Shown: positions 1-11,234 of the stretch, piece after piece
Position numbering within the stretch: position 1 is the stretch's first letter
Layout: the number at the start of each line of letters is the position of its first letter
Origin: Amycolatopsis acididurans
Lineage (GTDB): Bacteria > Actinomycetota > Actinomycetes > Mycobacteriales > Pseudonocardiaceae
Length of the DNA: 64,000 nucleotides
Direction: 5' to 3'
Assembly: GCF_012328925.1 (NCBI RefSeq)
Contig: NZ_JAAXLS010000010.1
Span: 124,001 to 188,000, forward strand
Made by a program: the position numbers and the translations under genes
The notes under the pieces: model-generated
Seen by the model: the letters and a program-made list of their open reading frames with translations, nothing else
Told to the model about the DNA's origin: nothing
Database searches by the model: none

Positions 1-474
1 TGGCGCGAGCCCCGCGAAGCGTTGCTCGGTCACCGCGTGGACGCGGTCGTGGCCCGGCTGCCGTTTCCGACCGAGCGGCTGCGGGTCACCGTTCTTCACG
101 ACGAGCCGCGCGTGCTGCTGGTCCCGGTCGACCACCGCCTCGCGGGCAAGGAATCGGTCACAGTGGACGATCTCGCGGGCGAAACCCTCCCCCGCAGCAC
201 CGATCCGGACTGGAACGCGTTCTGGGCCGATGGCGCCAAGGCCGACGGCCCGCTGATCGACTCGGTCGAGGACAAGATCGAGCTCGTGGCGAGCGGGCAG
301 GCCGTGGCGATCATCCCCGCCCCGTCCGGGATGACGGCTTTTCGCGACGATCTGACCACCGTTGCGCTCCACGGCGTCGAGCCCAGCCACGTAGTGCTGG
401 CGACCCGCGCCGGTGACCGCAACCGGCTCGTGGCGGCGTTTCGGAAGGCGGCCGAGGCCCACCTGGGGAAGTGA
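1..474 (+). CDS. LysR-type regulator, C-terminal part (cut by window edge)
   Basis: The frame is open from the first base and ends at TGA 472-474, giving the last 157 residues of a protein. It reads as the effector-binding domain of a LysR-type transcription factor: the sequence around HDEPRVLLVPVDHRLAGKES is the usual 'lvpadHpLA' strand, and VASGQAVAIIPAP is the typical 'v.aG.Gva.lP' segment near the C-terminus. The helix-turn-helix lies upstream of the window. The gene converges on the M20 amidohydrolase with a 4-bp gap, so its regulatory target is probably upstream, outside the window. Confidence 0.8.
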   Translation, partial: WREPREALLGHRVDAVVARLPFPTERLRVTVLHDEPRVLLVPVDHRLAGKESVTVDDLAGETLPRSTDPDWNAFWADGAKADGPLIDSVEDKIELVASGQAVAIIPAPSGMTAFRDDLTTVALHGVEPSHVVLATRAGDRNRLVAAFRKAAEAHLGK

Positions 475-478
475 CCGG

Positions 479-1603
479 TCAGACGAGGTCGATCGCCGTC
501 CAGGCCATCGCGATCGCCCCGTCCAGCACGGCCCGGTCCGCGGCCGCCGTCACGCATGCCGCCGTGAACTCCGGCTGGTGGTTGACGGCAGGCAAGCAGT
601 CCAGCCCGAGCATCGGGTGGATCGTCGGGACGTGGTGCGACACGTTACCCATGTCGGTGGCCGCGCCGCCGTCCGCGGGCGGTTCGGAGAAGACCCGGCC
701 CAGTGCTTCGGCGTTGGCGCGGTAGAGGGCGAGCATGGCCTCGTCCGGGCGCAGGTCCGCGTAGTCCGGGCCGGACGGGCGGACGGACAGCTCCGCGCCG
801 GTCGCGAGCGCCCCGGCCTCGAAGCACCGCAGCACCCGGGCCTTGAGCGCTGCCAGTTCCTCCGCCGTGTCCGAGCGGACGATCCACCGGCCCCGGCTCT
901 CACCGGGGATGATGTTGGGTGCCGAACCCGCAGCGGTGACGACGCCGCCGATCCGGTCGACGCCGCGGGTCTGCTGGCGCAGCAGACCGATCGCCACCTG
1001 CGCGACGGTGATCGCGTCGGCCGCGTTGACGCCCAGTTCCGGATGCAGTCCGGCGTGCGACGGTCTGCCTTGATAGGACACATCGAACTGGGACACCGCC
1101 GTGCCGGGCATCGCGGTCAGCTCGGTCGCCGCCGGATGCACCATCATCGCCGCGCCGAGCCCGTCGAACGCGCCGCGTTCGAGCATCAGTACCTTGCCGC
1201 CGCCACCCTCCTCTGCCGGAGTGCCCAGCACTGTCACCGTCAGCCCGAGATCGTCGGCGACCTCGGCCAGCCCCAGCCCGGCACCGACCGCCGCGGCGGC
1301 GATGATGTTGTGCCCGCAGGCATGCCCGATTCCCGGCAGCGCGTCGTATTCGGCGCAGATCCCGATGTGCAGCGGACCCGAGCCGACCGTCGCACGCACC
1401 GCCGTCGGCAGGTCGAACGCGCCGTGCCGCACCTCGAATGCCGCCTCATGCAAGGCATCCGCGACCCAGCCGCTGGCCTTGACCTCCTCGAAGGCCAGTT
1501 CCGGATTGGCGTGTATCCGGTGAGAGAGCCGGACCAACCGCTCCCCCGCCTGCTCGATCCGCCGCCGCACAGCGTCCTTTGTGGACGTGACCAGGTTTCG
1601 CAC
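479..1603 (-). CDS. M20 family amidohydrolase/peptidase (AbgB/AmhX-like)
   Basis: A 374-aa metal-dependent amidohydrolase of the M20D type. Seen: the N-terminal LSHRIHANPELAFEE motif, the metal-site segment GHACGHNIIAAAAVGAG, the catalytic Glu pair in GTPAEEGGGGK, and MVHPAA. Length fits p-aminobenzoyl-glutamate or N-acyl amino acid hydrolases, which cleave an amide bond in the cytoplasm using two metal ions. There is no signal peptide. It lies 9 bp downstream of the GMC oxidoreductase on the same strand, so the two are likely co-transcribed; a possible logic is oxidation of an alcohol followed by amide hydrolysis. The substrate cannot be told from sequence. Confidence 0.85.
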   Translation of the reverse strand: MRNLVTSTKDAVRRRIEQAGERLVRLSHRIHANPELAFEEVKASGWVADALHEAAFEVRHGAFDLPTAVRATVGSGPLHIGICAEYDALPGIGHACGHNIIAAAAVGAGLGLAEVADDLGLTVTVLGTPAEEGGGGKVLMLERGAFDGLGAAMMVHPAATELTAMPGTAVSQFDVSYQGRPSHAGLHPELGVNAADAITVAQVAIGLLRQQTRGVDRIGGVVTAAGSAPNIIPGESRGRWIVRSDTAEELAALKARVLRCFEAGALATGAELSVRPSGPDYADLRPDEAMLALYRANAEALGRVFSEPPADGGAATDMGNVSHHVPTIHPMLGLDCLPAVNHQPEFTAACVTAAADRAVLDGAIAMAWTAIDLV

Positions 1604-1612
1604 GCACGCTCC

Positions 1613-3148
1613 TCAGCCGAGCCGATCGGCCATCAGCTCGCCGAGCATGATGGTGGCGAGGTTGGTGTTGGCGCGCGGCACGGACGGGAAGATCGACGCG
1701 TCGACCACGCGCAGGCCATCCACCCCCAGTACCGCACAGGACGAGTCCACAACGGAGCCCATCGCACACGTGCTGGTGCCGTGCTGGGCGTCGACGACCG
1801 TGGCGAGCAGGTGCTCGTCCAGCCCGGCGTCGTTGTCCAGCACGCCGAACAGCGCCGCGTTCTCCTGCTCGAGCGAACCGCCGATGATCGACGCGGTCTC
1901 GGCGCTCCTGGCCAGCTCGACCACTTTCCGCACGCCCTCGCGCATCCGCGCCAGATCCCGTTCGTCGGCCAGCATCCGCTCGTGCACCTGCGGCTGCTCC
2001 AGCGGATCGGCCGAGGTCAGGGTCAGTACGCCGCGGGAGTAGTTCTGGTTGAGCCACACCCCGAAGGCGCCGCGGTGGACACCCGTGTCCGCCGCGGCCA
2101 TCGCGAGGACGTTCTGGTTCATCGACACGAACATCATGTCGTCGCAGAACTCGCCGGCTGCGCTCGTCCAGCGCACGCACACGTTGGTGTGGCGGTCGTG
2201 CGGCGTCTTGACGGCGGCCGCCTCGGTCAGCGGCAGGGACACGGCCGTCATCGGATGGTCCTGCAGGTTCTCTCCGACCGGGAGCTCCTGCCGCACCTCG
2301 ATTCCCAGCGAACGCAGGTGAGCGGCCGGGCCGATCCCGGAGCGCAGCAGAATCGCCGGAGAGTGGATCGCGCCCGCGCTGAGCACGACCGTGTCGGCGT
2401 ACTCGGTCGTGGCGGCACCGCCGGCGATCACGCGGACGCCGACCGCGCGGCCGCCTTCGAACAAGACCCGGTCCACGAGCGCATCGCCGCGCACGACGAG
2501 GTTCGCCAGTTCGCGCGCGGTCTCCAGATATGCGTCATTGACCGATACCCGTCGGCCATGACGGGAATTTATCGGGTACGGCGAAACGCCGGTCGCTGTA
2601 GGCGCGTTGACGTCCGGCGCCCACGGGTAGCCGGCCGCGAGCGCCGAACGCGCCAGTGCGGCGTCCACCCCGCCCCACTTCTCCTGCGGCGTCCGGTAGA
2701 TCGGCGTCGGTCCGCCGCGACCGTGGTAGGGCTCATCGCCGAACTCCTCGTCGTCCTCCAGCCGAGCGAAATAGGGGAGCACGTCCGCTGGCAACCAGCC
2801 TTCGAAACCCCACTCGGCGAAGTCTTCCACCGGTGGCCGGATGGCGATCTGCCCGTTGATCGCCGAGCTGCCGCCGACACCGCGGCCCCGCCAGTACGGG
2901 GCGGCGGACTGTTTGTCGGTGCGGGTGGCGTTCAGACCCTCCCACACCATTCCGGCGGCAGCGGTGGGATGTGTCAACGCGACGACAGGGTTCGGAGAAC
3001 GCCATTCCTCCGGCATTTCGGCGGAGCGGTAGTCGGCGCCGGCCTCCAGCAGGAGCACGCGCTTACCCTTGGCCGCCGACCGGACGGCGAGCGCGGCGCC
3101 CGCCGAACCGGCACCGACCACGACAAGATCCCACCCTCGGTTGGTCAT
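1613..3148 (-). CDS. GMC family FAD-dependent oxidoreductase (choline dehydrogenase-like)
   Basis: A 511-aa flavoprotein of the glucose-methanol-choline family. The ATG at 3148-3146 is chosen because the ADP-binding motif VVVGAGSAGAALAVR then starts at about residue 9, as in the family. GMC signatures are present: GRGVGGSSAINGQIAIRP, and near the C-terminus HGTSTCAMG (catalytic His) and PRANTNLATIM (catalytic Asn). It probably oxidises an alcohol to an aldehyde. It is divergent from a GbsR/MarR regulator with a 34-bp dyad in between and runs into the M20 amidohydrolase. Choline-sensing GbsR proteins are known next to choline dehydrogenases, but this substrate is not established. Confidence 0.88.
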   Translation of the reverse strand: MTNRGWDLVVVGAGSAGAALAVRSAAKGKRVLLLEAGADYRSAEMPEEWRSPNPVVALTHPTAAAGMVWEGLNATRTDKQSAAPYWRGRGVGGSSAINGQIAIRPPVEDFAEWGFEGWLPADVLPYFARLEDDEEFGDEPYHGRGGPTPIYRTPQEKWGGVDAALARSALAAGYPWAPDVNAPTATGVSPYPINSRHGRRVSVNDAYLETARELANLVVRGDALVDRVLFEGGRAVGVRVIAGGAATTEYADTVVLSAGAIHSPAILLRSGIGPAAHLRSLGIEVRQELPVGENLQDHPMTAVSLPLTEAAAVKTPHDRHTNVCVRWTSAAGEFCDDMMFVSMNQNVLAMAAADTGVHRGAFGVWLNQNYSRGVLTLTSADPLEQPQVHERMLADERDLARMREGVRKVVELARSAETASIIGGSLEQENAALFGVLDNDAGLDEHLLATVVDAQHGTSTCAMGSVVDSSCAVLGVDGLRVVDASIFPSVPRANTNLATIMLGELMADRLG

Positions 3149-3199
3149 GTCTTCTCCCGGATTCGCGATGAGGACTACACTCTGCGCCAGACATAAGTG

Positions 3200-3233
3200 T
3201 TCAGTCAAGAATGAATTTTCATTTCTGCCTGAA
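3200..3233. promoter_or_regulatory. 34-bp imperfect palindrome, probable GbsR-type operator
   Basis: Between the divergent GMC oxidoreductase and the GbsR-like gene. The left arm TTCAGTCAAGAATGAA (3200-3215) and the reverse complement of the right arm (3218-3233) match at 13 of 16 positions around a TT centre. The inner AATGAA/TTCATT and outer TTCAG/CTGAA pairs are perfect and share one centre. It is AT-rich against a GC-rich background and lies 18 bp before the regulator ATG. Confidence 0.6.
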
Positions 3234-3250
3234 CCGAGAGGGAGGCGTTG

Positions 3251-3709
3251 ATGGTCTCGCTGGTCGAGGACTTCGGTGAGCACATCGGCCGCGCGATGGG
3301 GTGGCCGAGGATGGCGGGCAAAGCCGCGGCGGTGCTCATGCTCAGCGAGACCCCGATGACGCTGGCAGAGCTGCAGCAGGCACTGGACGCGAGCAAAGGT
3401 TCGGTGTCGGAGACGACACGGCTGCTGATCACTCACGGCACCGTGGAACGCTTCAAGGAGACAGGCAGCCGCCATTTCGTGTTCCGCTGGCGCGACGACG
3501 CGTGGGTCGGCTGCCTGCAGCACACACTCGACCAGACGAAGCAACTGCTGGAGCTGGCCGAGCGCCGGCATCGTGTGGCCACCGAACTGAGCGCCACCGG
3601 ACGGCGACGGCTGCGGCAGATGCGCGACTACTACCGGTTCATCGTGCGCGGGCTGGAGGACCTGCTGAGCGAGTATCGCGAACTCAGCAAGGACCCGGCC
3701 GGCCGATGA
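3251..3709 (+). CDS. GbsR/MarR-family transcriptional regulator
   Basis: A 152-aa winged-helix protein. An HTH lies at about residues 36-75 (LAELQQALDASKGSVSETTR is the recognition region) and is followed by long helices ending in LEDLLSEYRELSKD, the dimerisation arrangement of GbsR proteins. A TTG three bases upstream could also start it; the ATG at 3251 is preferred because GGAGG at 3240-3244 is well spaced. It is divergent from the GMC oxidoreductase across a 34-bp palindrome and probably controls it. The ligand is unknown. Confidence 0.8.
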   Translation: MVSLVEDFGEHIGRAMGWPRMAGKAAAVLMLSETPMTLAELQQALDASKGSVSETTRLLITHGTVERFKETGSRHFVFRWRDDAWVGCLQHTLDQTKQLLELAERRHRVATELSATGRRRLRQMRDYYRFIVRGLEDLLSEYRELSKDPAGR

Positions 3710-3827
3710 ACATTCGATCCCCTCGGGACACGCACGGTCATGCACTGTGGTCCGTTACCCCACCAGGCCGGCTCGATCGGTACCGCCGTGCCCTACCGGC
3801 ACCCGGCGCTCGCCTGATCGCGACGCG

Positions 3828-3864
3828 AACCGGCCCGGGCGAAGCTGCTTCGCCCGGGCCGGTT
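3828..3864. terminator. Strong hairpin terminator downstream of katG and the GbsR-like gene
   Basis: A perfect 17-bp stem (AACCGGCCCGGGCGAAG paired with 3848-3864) and a 3-nt loop CTG, followed on the + strand by TTCGTT. It sits 21 bp beyond the katG stop codon and about 120 bp beyond the end of the + strand regulator, so it can serve both convergent genes. Confidence 0.8.
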
Positions 3865-3884
3865 TTCGTTGTGTCAGGCCGGAA

Positions 3885-6564
<2,680 letters not shown>

Positions 6565-6571
6565 GCGGGGC

Positions 6572-6605
6572 AGTCTGCCGCAAAATCTGGAATCAATCAA
6601 GATTT
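6572..6605 (-). promoter_or_regulatory. furA-katG promoter with 23-bp FurA-like palindrome
   Basis: An AT-rich palindrome occupies 6583-6605 (AAATCT at one end, AGATTT at the other; 18 of 23 positions symmetric). On the minus strand TTGATT (6600-6595) is separated by 17 nt from CAGACT (6577-6572), 7 nt before the furA GTG. The palindrome covers the -35 and the upstream spacer, the arrangement expected for FurA autorepression. It resembles the mycobacterial furA promoter as I remember it. Confidence 0.65.
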
Positions 6606-6669
6606 AGCCGGACACAAGTCCCTGAACTGGGGTTTTCTTATCACCCGGAAGAGTTGATGATCGGTTGTG

Positions 6670-7347
6670 CTAGTCGCCGAGCTCGATCCGCGGGCGGGTG
6701 CGCACGGTGCCGAACAGCAGCGCCTGCGCGGTGGCGACCATGTGATCGGAGATCACGTTCTGCGTCTTGACCGGGTCGCCGGACTCGATGGCGGTGACGA
6801 TCTCCAGGTGCCGTCCCGCGCTCATGTTGGACAGCGCCCGCTCCAGGCCGCGGTACATGATGCACATGCGGATCGGGCCTTCGAGCAGTTTCCACGAGCG
6901 CAGCAGGGCGTCGTTGTCGGTCAGCTCGCACAGCAGTTCGTGAAACGCGAGATCGGCCTCGATCTGCGCTTCCAGCGACACCCGCGCCGCACGGGCCATG
7001 TCGTCCACCGCGGCGCGCAGCTTGCGGCAGTGCTCCTCGCGGTAGTAGCTCGCGGCCAGGGTCTCGCCCGCGAGCGCCTCCAGCGCCGCGCGGACGGTGA
7101 AGGTGTTGATGATGTCCTTCTCGCTGACCGACCGGACCGTGACCCGGCCGCGCTCGCCGTAGGAGACCAGACCTTCCTGCTGGAGCTGCCGGAAGGCCTC
7201 GCGCAGGGTGCCGCGGCTGATGCCGAGCTGTTCGGAGACCTGCACCTCGCCGAGGTGACTGCCCGGGGGGAACTCGCCCGTGGTGATGGCCCGGCGCAGC
7301 GTGTCGACCGCCATCTGCCGCAGATTGCGGCCCGGCTGACTGGTCAC
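6670..7347 (-). CDS. GntR-family regulator, FCD subfamily
   Basis: A 225-aa regulator with an N-terminal winged HTH (ISRGTLREAFRQLQQEGLV) and an all-helical FCD effector domain containing DLAFHELLCELTDN and HLEIVTAIESGD, whose Asp/His residues usually bind a metal that holds a sugar acid or phosphate ligand. The GTG at 7347-7345 is chosen because GGGGAGG lies 6 nt before it; an upstream ATG at 7377 has no such site. It is the last gene of the minus-strand sugar operon, 23 bp after the isomerase. It is the natural candidate to bind the TGTYRACA half-sites found 4 kb away. Confidence 0.88.
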   Translation of the reverse strand: MTSQPGRNLRQMAVDTLRRAITTGEFPPGSHLGEVQVSEQLGISRGTLREAFRQLQQEGLVSYGERGRVTVRSVSEKDIINTFTVRAALEALAGETLAASYYREEHCRKLRAAVDDMARAARVSLEAQIEADLAFHELLCELTDNDALLRSWKLLEGPIRMCIMYRGLERALSNMSAGRHLEIVTAIESGDPVKTQNVISDHMVATAQALLFGTVRTRPRIELGD

Positions 7348-7370
7348 GCGCGACCTCCCCGGGTTTGCTG

Positions 7371-7829
7371 TCAGCACCGCTCGTACTCGCTAATCAATCC
7401 TACCTTCGCCGCGCTCGCGGACTGATCGTCGAAGGTGTATCCGAGCCATTCGCCGACCAGGCGGCGCGCCAGTTCCAGCCCGACGACGCGCTGCCCGAGC
7501 GTCAGGACCTGGCAGTTGTTGGACAGGATCGAGCGTTCGACGGAGAACGAGTCGTGTGCCGTGGTCGCCCACACGCCCGAAACCTTGTTCGCCGACAACG
7601 CCATGCCGATGCCGGTTCCGCAGATCAGTACCGCGCGGTCGGCCTTGCCGTCGCGAACGGCCTCCCCCGCGGCGAGGCCGATTTCCGGGTACGGCCGGTG
7701 CACGTCCTCGGCGTCGCGGTGCACGCCGAGGTCGATCACCTCGCTCACCCGGGGATCGGCGCGCAGATCCTCGGCGATCCGTTCCTTGTAGTCCAGGCCG
7801 GCGTCGTCGCAGCCCACCACGATTCTCAT
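7371..7829 (-). CDS. RpiB/LacAB-family sugar-phosphate isomerase (DerI/EryI-like)
   Basis: A 152-aa isomerase of the ribose-5-phosphate isomerase B family. The catalytic Cys lies in AVLICGTGIGMALSANK, and HDSFSVERSILSNN is the second active-site segment. With a DhaK-type kinase and a TIM-barrel isomerase next to it, the likely role is D-erythrulose 4-phosphate to D-erythrose 4-phosphate, as shown for DerI in Mycobacterium smegmatis tetritol catabolism and EryI in Brucella; a pentose role is less likely here. Its ATG overlaps the kinase stop (ATGA), so translation is coupled. Confidence 0.82.
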   Translation of the reverse strand: MRIVVGCDDAGLDYKERIAEDLRADPRVSEVIDLGVHRDAEDVHRPYPEIGLAAGEAVRDGKADRAVLICGTGIGMALSANKVSGVWATTAHDSFSVERSILSNNCQVLTLGQRVVGLELARRLVGEWLGYTFDDQSASAAKVGLISEYERC

Positions 7830-9508
7830 GCTCGTTCTCCCCTCGAAAACTCCCCGATCGCACGGGCGATCAACGCCAGCGACACGGCACCGGGGTCGGG
7901 TGTTCCGACGCTGCGCTCGGCCAGTGGCCGTGCTCGTCCCTTGCGTGGCACGAGATCCGCCGTGCGGCGCGCGGCCTGCTCGGCGGTTTCGGCGGCCGAC
8001 GACCAGCTCCCGGCGGCGAGCCGTTCGCGGAACGGCACGAGCGCGTCGACGAGCGTCTTGTCGCCGGGTTCCGCGCCGCCGAGCGAGATGATCCGGTCCG
8101 CGAAGGCCGTCACCGCGGCGAATGCGTCGATCGTGCCGGACTCGGCGCCGATCACCTCACCCGCGGCCCGCAGTCCCGCGCCCCACAGCACACCGGAGGT
8201 GCCGCCGGCGCGGGCGGCCCATTCGTCGCCCGCCGCGGCGAGGCAGTCGCCCGCACCGGCACCGGCTTCGCAGGCCGTCTCCGCACCCGCGACGGCGGCG
8301 TCGATGCCGCGGACCATGCCGCGTCCGTGGTCACCGTCGCCGGCCACCGCGTCGATCTCGCCGAGCTCGGCTTCCGCTTCGTGCAACGCCTTCCGGACCA
8401 CACGAAGTCCACTGAGGACAGACTCGGCGAGGCGGCGCGACTCCGCGGAGGCCTCGGCGAACCCGGCCGTCTCCGTCTCCGCGAGTTCCTCGGTGCCGGC
8501 CCCGGTGTCGGCGGCGGTGATCGAGCCGCGCCGGAAGGCCGGGGTCCACGCCGGCGCGGTCCACAGGCGTTCCAGCTCGTCGTCCAGCCACGTGACGGTC
8601 AGCGACACTCCGGCCATGTCCAGGCTGGTGACCAGCTCACCCACCTCGGGCAGCACCAGCGTGTGCCCGGACTCGCGCAGCAGCCGGGCCACGTCGGTCC
8701 ACAGCACGAACAGTTCCTCGTGCTTGACCGAGCCGAGCCCGTTGAGCAGCACCGCGACGCGATCCCCTGCCCCGTCGGGCTTTTCGGCGAGCAGCCTCGC
8801 GACGAAGTCCTGCCCCAGCGCACGCGCGGACGGCTTCGGCACGTCGCGCAGCCCTGGTTCGCCGTGGATTCCGAGGCCGAGCCCCATCTGCCCGTCCGGG
8901 ACCGTGAACAGGGGCGAGGCGGCACCGGGGAACGTGCAGCCCGCGAAGGCCGTGCCGATCGTGCGGGTCACGTCGTTGGCCTTGCGCCCCACGCGGACCA
9001 CCTCGCCGAGGTCCATGCCTTCCTCGGCGGCGGCGCCCATCACCTTGAAAACCGTGAAGTCCCCGGCGATTCCGCGCCGTTCGGCGGTGGTGCGCGCGCT
9101 GGCGATGTCGTCGGTGACGATCACGTTCTCGGCCTCGATACCGCGGGCGCGAAGGCGTTCCGTGGCAAGGCCGAAGTTCATCACGTCACCGGCGTAGTTG
9201 CCGTAGGTGAACACCACGCCCGCGCCGGAATGCGCGGCCAGCGCCACCGAACAGGCGTCCTGCGCGGACGGCGAGGTGAACAGGTTGCCGCTCACCGCTC
9301 CGTCGGCGAAACCGGGACCGATGATCCCGTAGAAGGCCGGGTAGTGGCCGGAACCGCCACCGGGCAGCACGGCCACCTTGGGCCGGGCGGGCCGGGCGCG
9401 GCGCACGGCCCCGCCGGGCACCTGCCGCACCGTGTCGGCGTGCAGATCGCAGAACCCGGCCAGTGCGTCCTCGGCGAAGTCCGCCGGATCGTTGCTCACA
9501 TAGGTCAT
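7826..9508 (-). CDS. Dihydroxyacetone kinase-type (DhaK-DhaL fusion) sugar kinase, erythrulose kinase-like
   Basis: A 560-aa single-chain ATP-dependent kinase. The N-terminal DhaK half has LPGGGSGHYPAFYG, VTDDIASA and the substrate-binding His segment LGIHGEPG. The C-terminal DhaL half (from about residue 370) has the Mg-ATP motif AVAGDGDHGRGM and AGGTSGVLWGAGLRA. Such fusions phosphorylate dihydroxyacetone or C4 ketoses; the RpiB and TIM-barrel isomerases beside it favour D- or L-erythrulose, as for LerK/DerK. It lies 15 bp after the SDR and overlaps the isomerase start. Confidence 0.85.
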   Translation of the reverse strand: MTYVSNDPADFAEDALAGFCDLHADTVRQVPGGAVRRARPARPKVAVLPGGGSGHYPAFYGIIGPGFADGAVSGNLFTSPSAQDACSVALAAHSGAGVVFTYGNYAGDVMNFGLATERLRARGIEAENVIVTDDIASARTTAERRGIAGDFTVFKVMGAAAEEGMDLGEVVRVGRKANDVTRTIGTAFAGCTFPGAASPLFTVPDGQMGLGLGIHGEPGLRDVPKPSARALGQDFVARLLAEKPDGAGDRVAVLLNGLGSVKHEELFVLWTDVARLLRESGHTLVLPEVGELVTSLDMAGVSLTVTWLDDELERLWTAPAWTPAFRRGSITAADTGAGTEELAETETAGFAEASAESRRLAESVLSGLRVVRKALHEAEAELGEIDAVAGDGDHGRGMVRGIDAAVAGAETACEAGAGAGDCLAAAGDEWAARAGGTSGVLWGAGLRAAGEVIGAESGTIDAFAAVTAFADRIISLGGAEPGDKTLVDALVPFRERLAAGSWSSAAETAEQAARRTADLVPRKGRARPLAERSVGTPDPGAVSLALIARAIGEFSRGERA

Positions 9509-9523
9509 CGCGTTTGTCCGTCC

Positions 9524-10300
9524 TCAGTGGAGGAAAGATCCGCCGTTGATGTCGATGCAGGCGCCGTGCAGGTAACCGGCGTCTTCGGAGGTGAGCCACG
9601 CGATCACCCCGGCGACGTCCTGCCTGGTGGCCTGGCGGCCGAGCGGAACGCTCGCGACGATGGCGGCCTCCAGCTCGTCGGTGGTCGCCGCGGCCCGAAT
9701 GTCGGTGTCCACCGCGCCCGGCGCGACCGCGTTCACGGTCACACCCGCCGCGCCCAGCTCGCGGGCCAGTGATTTGGTGAAGCCGAGGATCGCGGCCTTG
9801 GCCGAGCTGTACGGGGTGCGGCCGAACACGCCGCCGCCCTGCTGTGCCGACACCGAGGACATGTTCACGATGCGGCCCCAGCCCGCGTCGATCAGGTCCG
9901 GCAGGAACGCCTTGGTGACGAGGTAGGTGCCCGTCGCGTTGACGGCCATGACCTTGTTCCACAGCTCCACGGTGGTCTCCAGGAACGGCACCGGCGAGGT
10001 GATGCCGGCGATGTTGATCACCGCGCCGACGGCCGGCAGGCGTCCGGCGTCGACCTCGGCGCGCACCGCTCGGTAGGCGGCGAGCACGGACGGCTCGTCG
10101 GCGACGTCGACCCCGTGCGCGAACACCGGCGCCCCGGTCTCGGTCGCGATCTCGTCGGCGGCGGTCTTGGCGGCGGGCTCGTCGAGGTCGAGCACGGCCA
10201 CGGCCCAGCCGTCACCGGCCAGGCGCGCCGCGGTGGCCTTGCCGATGCCGCGCGGAGCACCGGCCCCGGTGATCACGGCCGTGCGCTTGGTCTCGGACAT
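9524..10300 (-). CDS. SDR-family sugar alcohol dehydrogenase (DthD-like)
   Basis: A 258-aa classical short-chain dehydrogenase. The nucleotide motif is TGAGAPRGIGKAT, with Asp in LDLDEP favouring NAD. The catalytic Ser is in VNMSSVSAQQGG and Tyr/Lys in YSSAKAAILG. In this operon it would oxidise a polyol such as threitol or erythritol to erythrulose before phosphorylation. A good Shine-Dalgarno (AAGGAGAA) precedes the ATG at 10300. Polyol specificity is inferred from neighbours only. Confidence 0.82.
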   Translation of the reverse strand: MSETKRTAVITGAGAPRGIGKATAARLAGDGWAVAVLDLDEPAAKTAADEIATETGAPVFAHGVDVADEPSVLAAYRAVRAEVDAGRLPAVGAVINIAGITSPVPFLETTVELWNKVMAVNATGTYLVTKAFLPDLIDAGWGRIVNMSSVSAQQGGGVFGRTPYSSAKAAILGFTKSLARELGAAGVTVNAVAPGAVDTDIRAAATTDELEAAIVASVPLGRQATRQDVAGVIAWLTSEDAGYLHGACIDINGGSFLH

Positions 10301-10327
10301 CAGTGTCTTCTCCTTGATGTTGTGGAT

Positions 10328-11149
10328 CTACAGACCCGCGATGTACTCGGCGGCCTTGACCGCGGCGGCGGGGCGCTCGCCGTCGGTCACGTCGCGGGTC
10401 TCCAGTTCGAGCGAGCTGTGGCCGCGGTAGCCCACCTCACGCAAAGCGGCGAAGGTGGCGGGAAAATCGGTGATCCCGTTGCCGATGCTGTGGTTGATGT
10501 AACCCGGGGTGGCGTCGCGCAGGTGCACGTGGCTGATCCGGCCGGCGAACCTTCGCGCGAACTCCGCCGGGTCCCCGCCCGAGGCGACGATGTGGCTCGT
10601 GTCGAGGACGAGGCCGACGGCCGGGTCGAGCCGGCCGGCGAGCTGCCCGGCCAGGTCGGTGTTCCAGCACAGCCGGAAGTAATGCGGGGCCTCGACCCAG
10701 ATCTCGATCCCTTGCGCCGCAGCGGTTTCCGCCGCGCGGTGCAGCTCCGCCACGACCAGGTCGAGGTCGGTGTCCAGCCCGGTGACCGGCTCGTGGGACT
10801 GCGCCCCGCACGGCAGGACCAGCGCTCGCGCACCACAGGCGGCGGTGAGGTCGAGCAGGCGGCGCAGGTGGTCGTCGCGGTCGCGGCGTCCGGTCGCGTC
10901 GAGCGGGCGGTTGAGGTCGCCGACATCGCCGTTGACCGACCGGACCCCCAGCCCGGACGCCCGTACCCCGGCGGCGACCTCGCGGACCGCGGCGTCGGTC
11001 AGCTCGTACGGGACGTGGTCGCACACCCCGGGCAGCGCACCGAGGTCGATCTCGGAGAAGCCGCACTCCGAGATGGCCGCCAGCGCCGCCGCCAGTGGCA
11101 GGTGCCGGAAGCTGATCGAGGAGCAGCCCGGCCAACCGGTTCGTTCCAT
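10328..11149 (-). CDS. TIM-barrel sugar-phosphate isomerase/epimerase (LerI-like)
   Basis: A 273-aa AP-endonuclease-2/xylose-isomerase-like barrel. Metal-ligand segments are visible: GIEIWVEAPHYF (Glu), GLVLDTSHIVASG (Asp, His), ISHVHLRDA (His) and SSLELETRD (Glu). In the tetritol context it would convert L-erythrulose 1-phosphate to D-erythrulose 4-phosphate. It is the first gene of the minus-strand operon. The ATG at 11149 is preferred to an upstream in-frame start at 11185, which would lie within the operator. No Shine-Dalgarno is visible; a TAACAT -10 ends 8 nt upstream, so the mRNA may be leaderless. Confidence 0.8.
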   Translation of the reverse strand: MERTGWPGCSSISFRHLPLAAALAAISECGFSEIDLGALPGVCDHVPYELTDAAVREVAAGVRASGLGVRSVNGDVGDLNRPLDATGRRDRDDHLRRLLDLTAACGARALVLPCGAQSHEPVTGLDTDLDLVVAELHRAAETAAAQGIEIWVEAPHYFRLCWNTDLAGQLAGRLDPAVGLVLDTSHIVASGGDPAEFARRFAGRISHVHLRDATPGYINHSIGNGITDFPATFAALREVGYRGHSSLELETRDVTDGERPAAAVKAAEYIAGL

Positions 11150-11158
11150 GAAAAGCGA

Positions 11159-11180
11159 TGTTAACAGAGATATGTCAACA
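11159..11180. promoter_or_regulatory. Operator-like inverted repeat TGTTAACA-N6-TGTCAACA
   Basis: Two near-identical inverted 8-mers (11159-11166 and 11173-11180) lie directly in front of the TIM-barrel isomerase. On the minus strand CTTGTC and TAACAT, 17 nt apart, form a possible promoter overlapping the repeat. The half-site recurs at 11235 and 11275, so a dimeric regulator, most likely the FCD-GntR protein of the locus, probably binds here. Confidence 0.6.
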
Positions 11181-11234
11181 GACAAGGTTTCCGCTGGATT
11201 TGCCCTAAACAGCCTGATCTTCGCGGAAATACAC

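Noticed and set aside
413..3196. Very long open frames antisense to real genes, for example 413-3196 and 3747-6182 on the + strand.
   Set aside because: They have no recognisable domains, are Arg/Gly/Pro-rich, and lie opposite well-supported genes; long chance frames are normal in DNA of this GC content.
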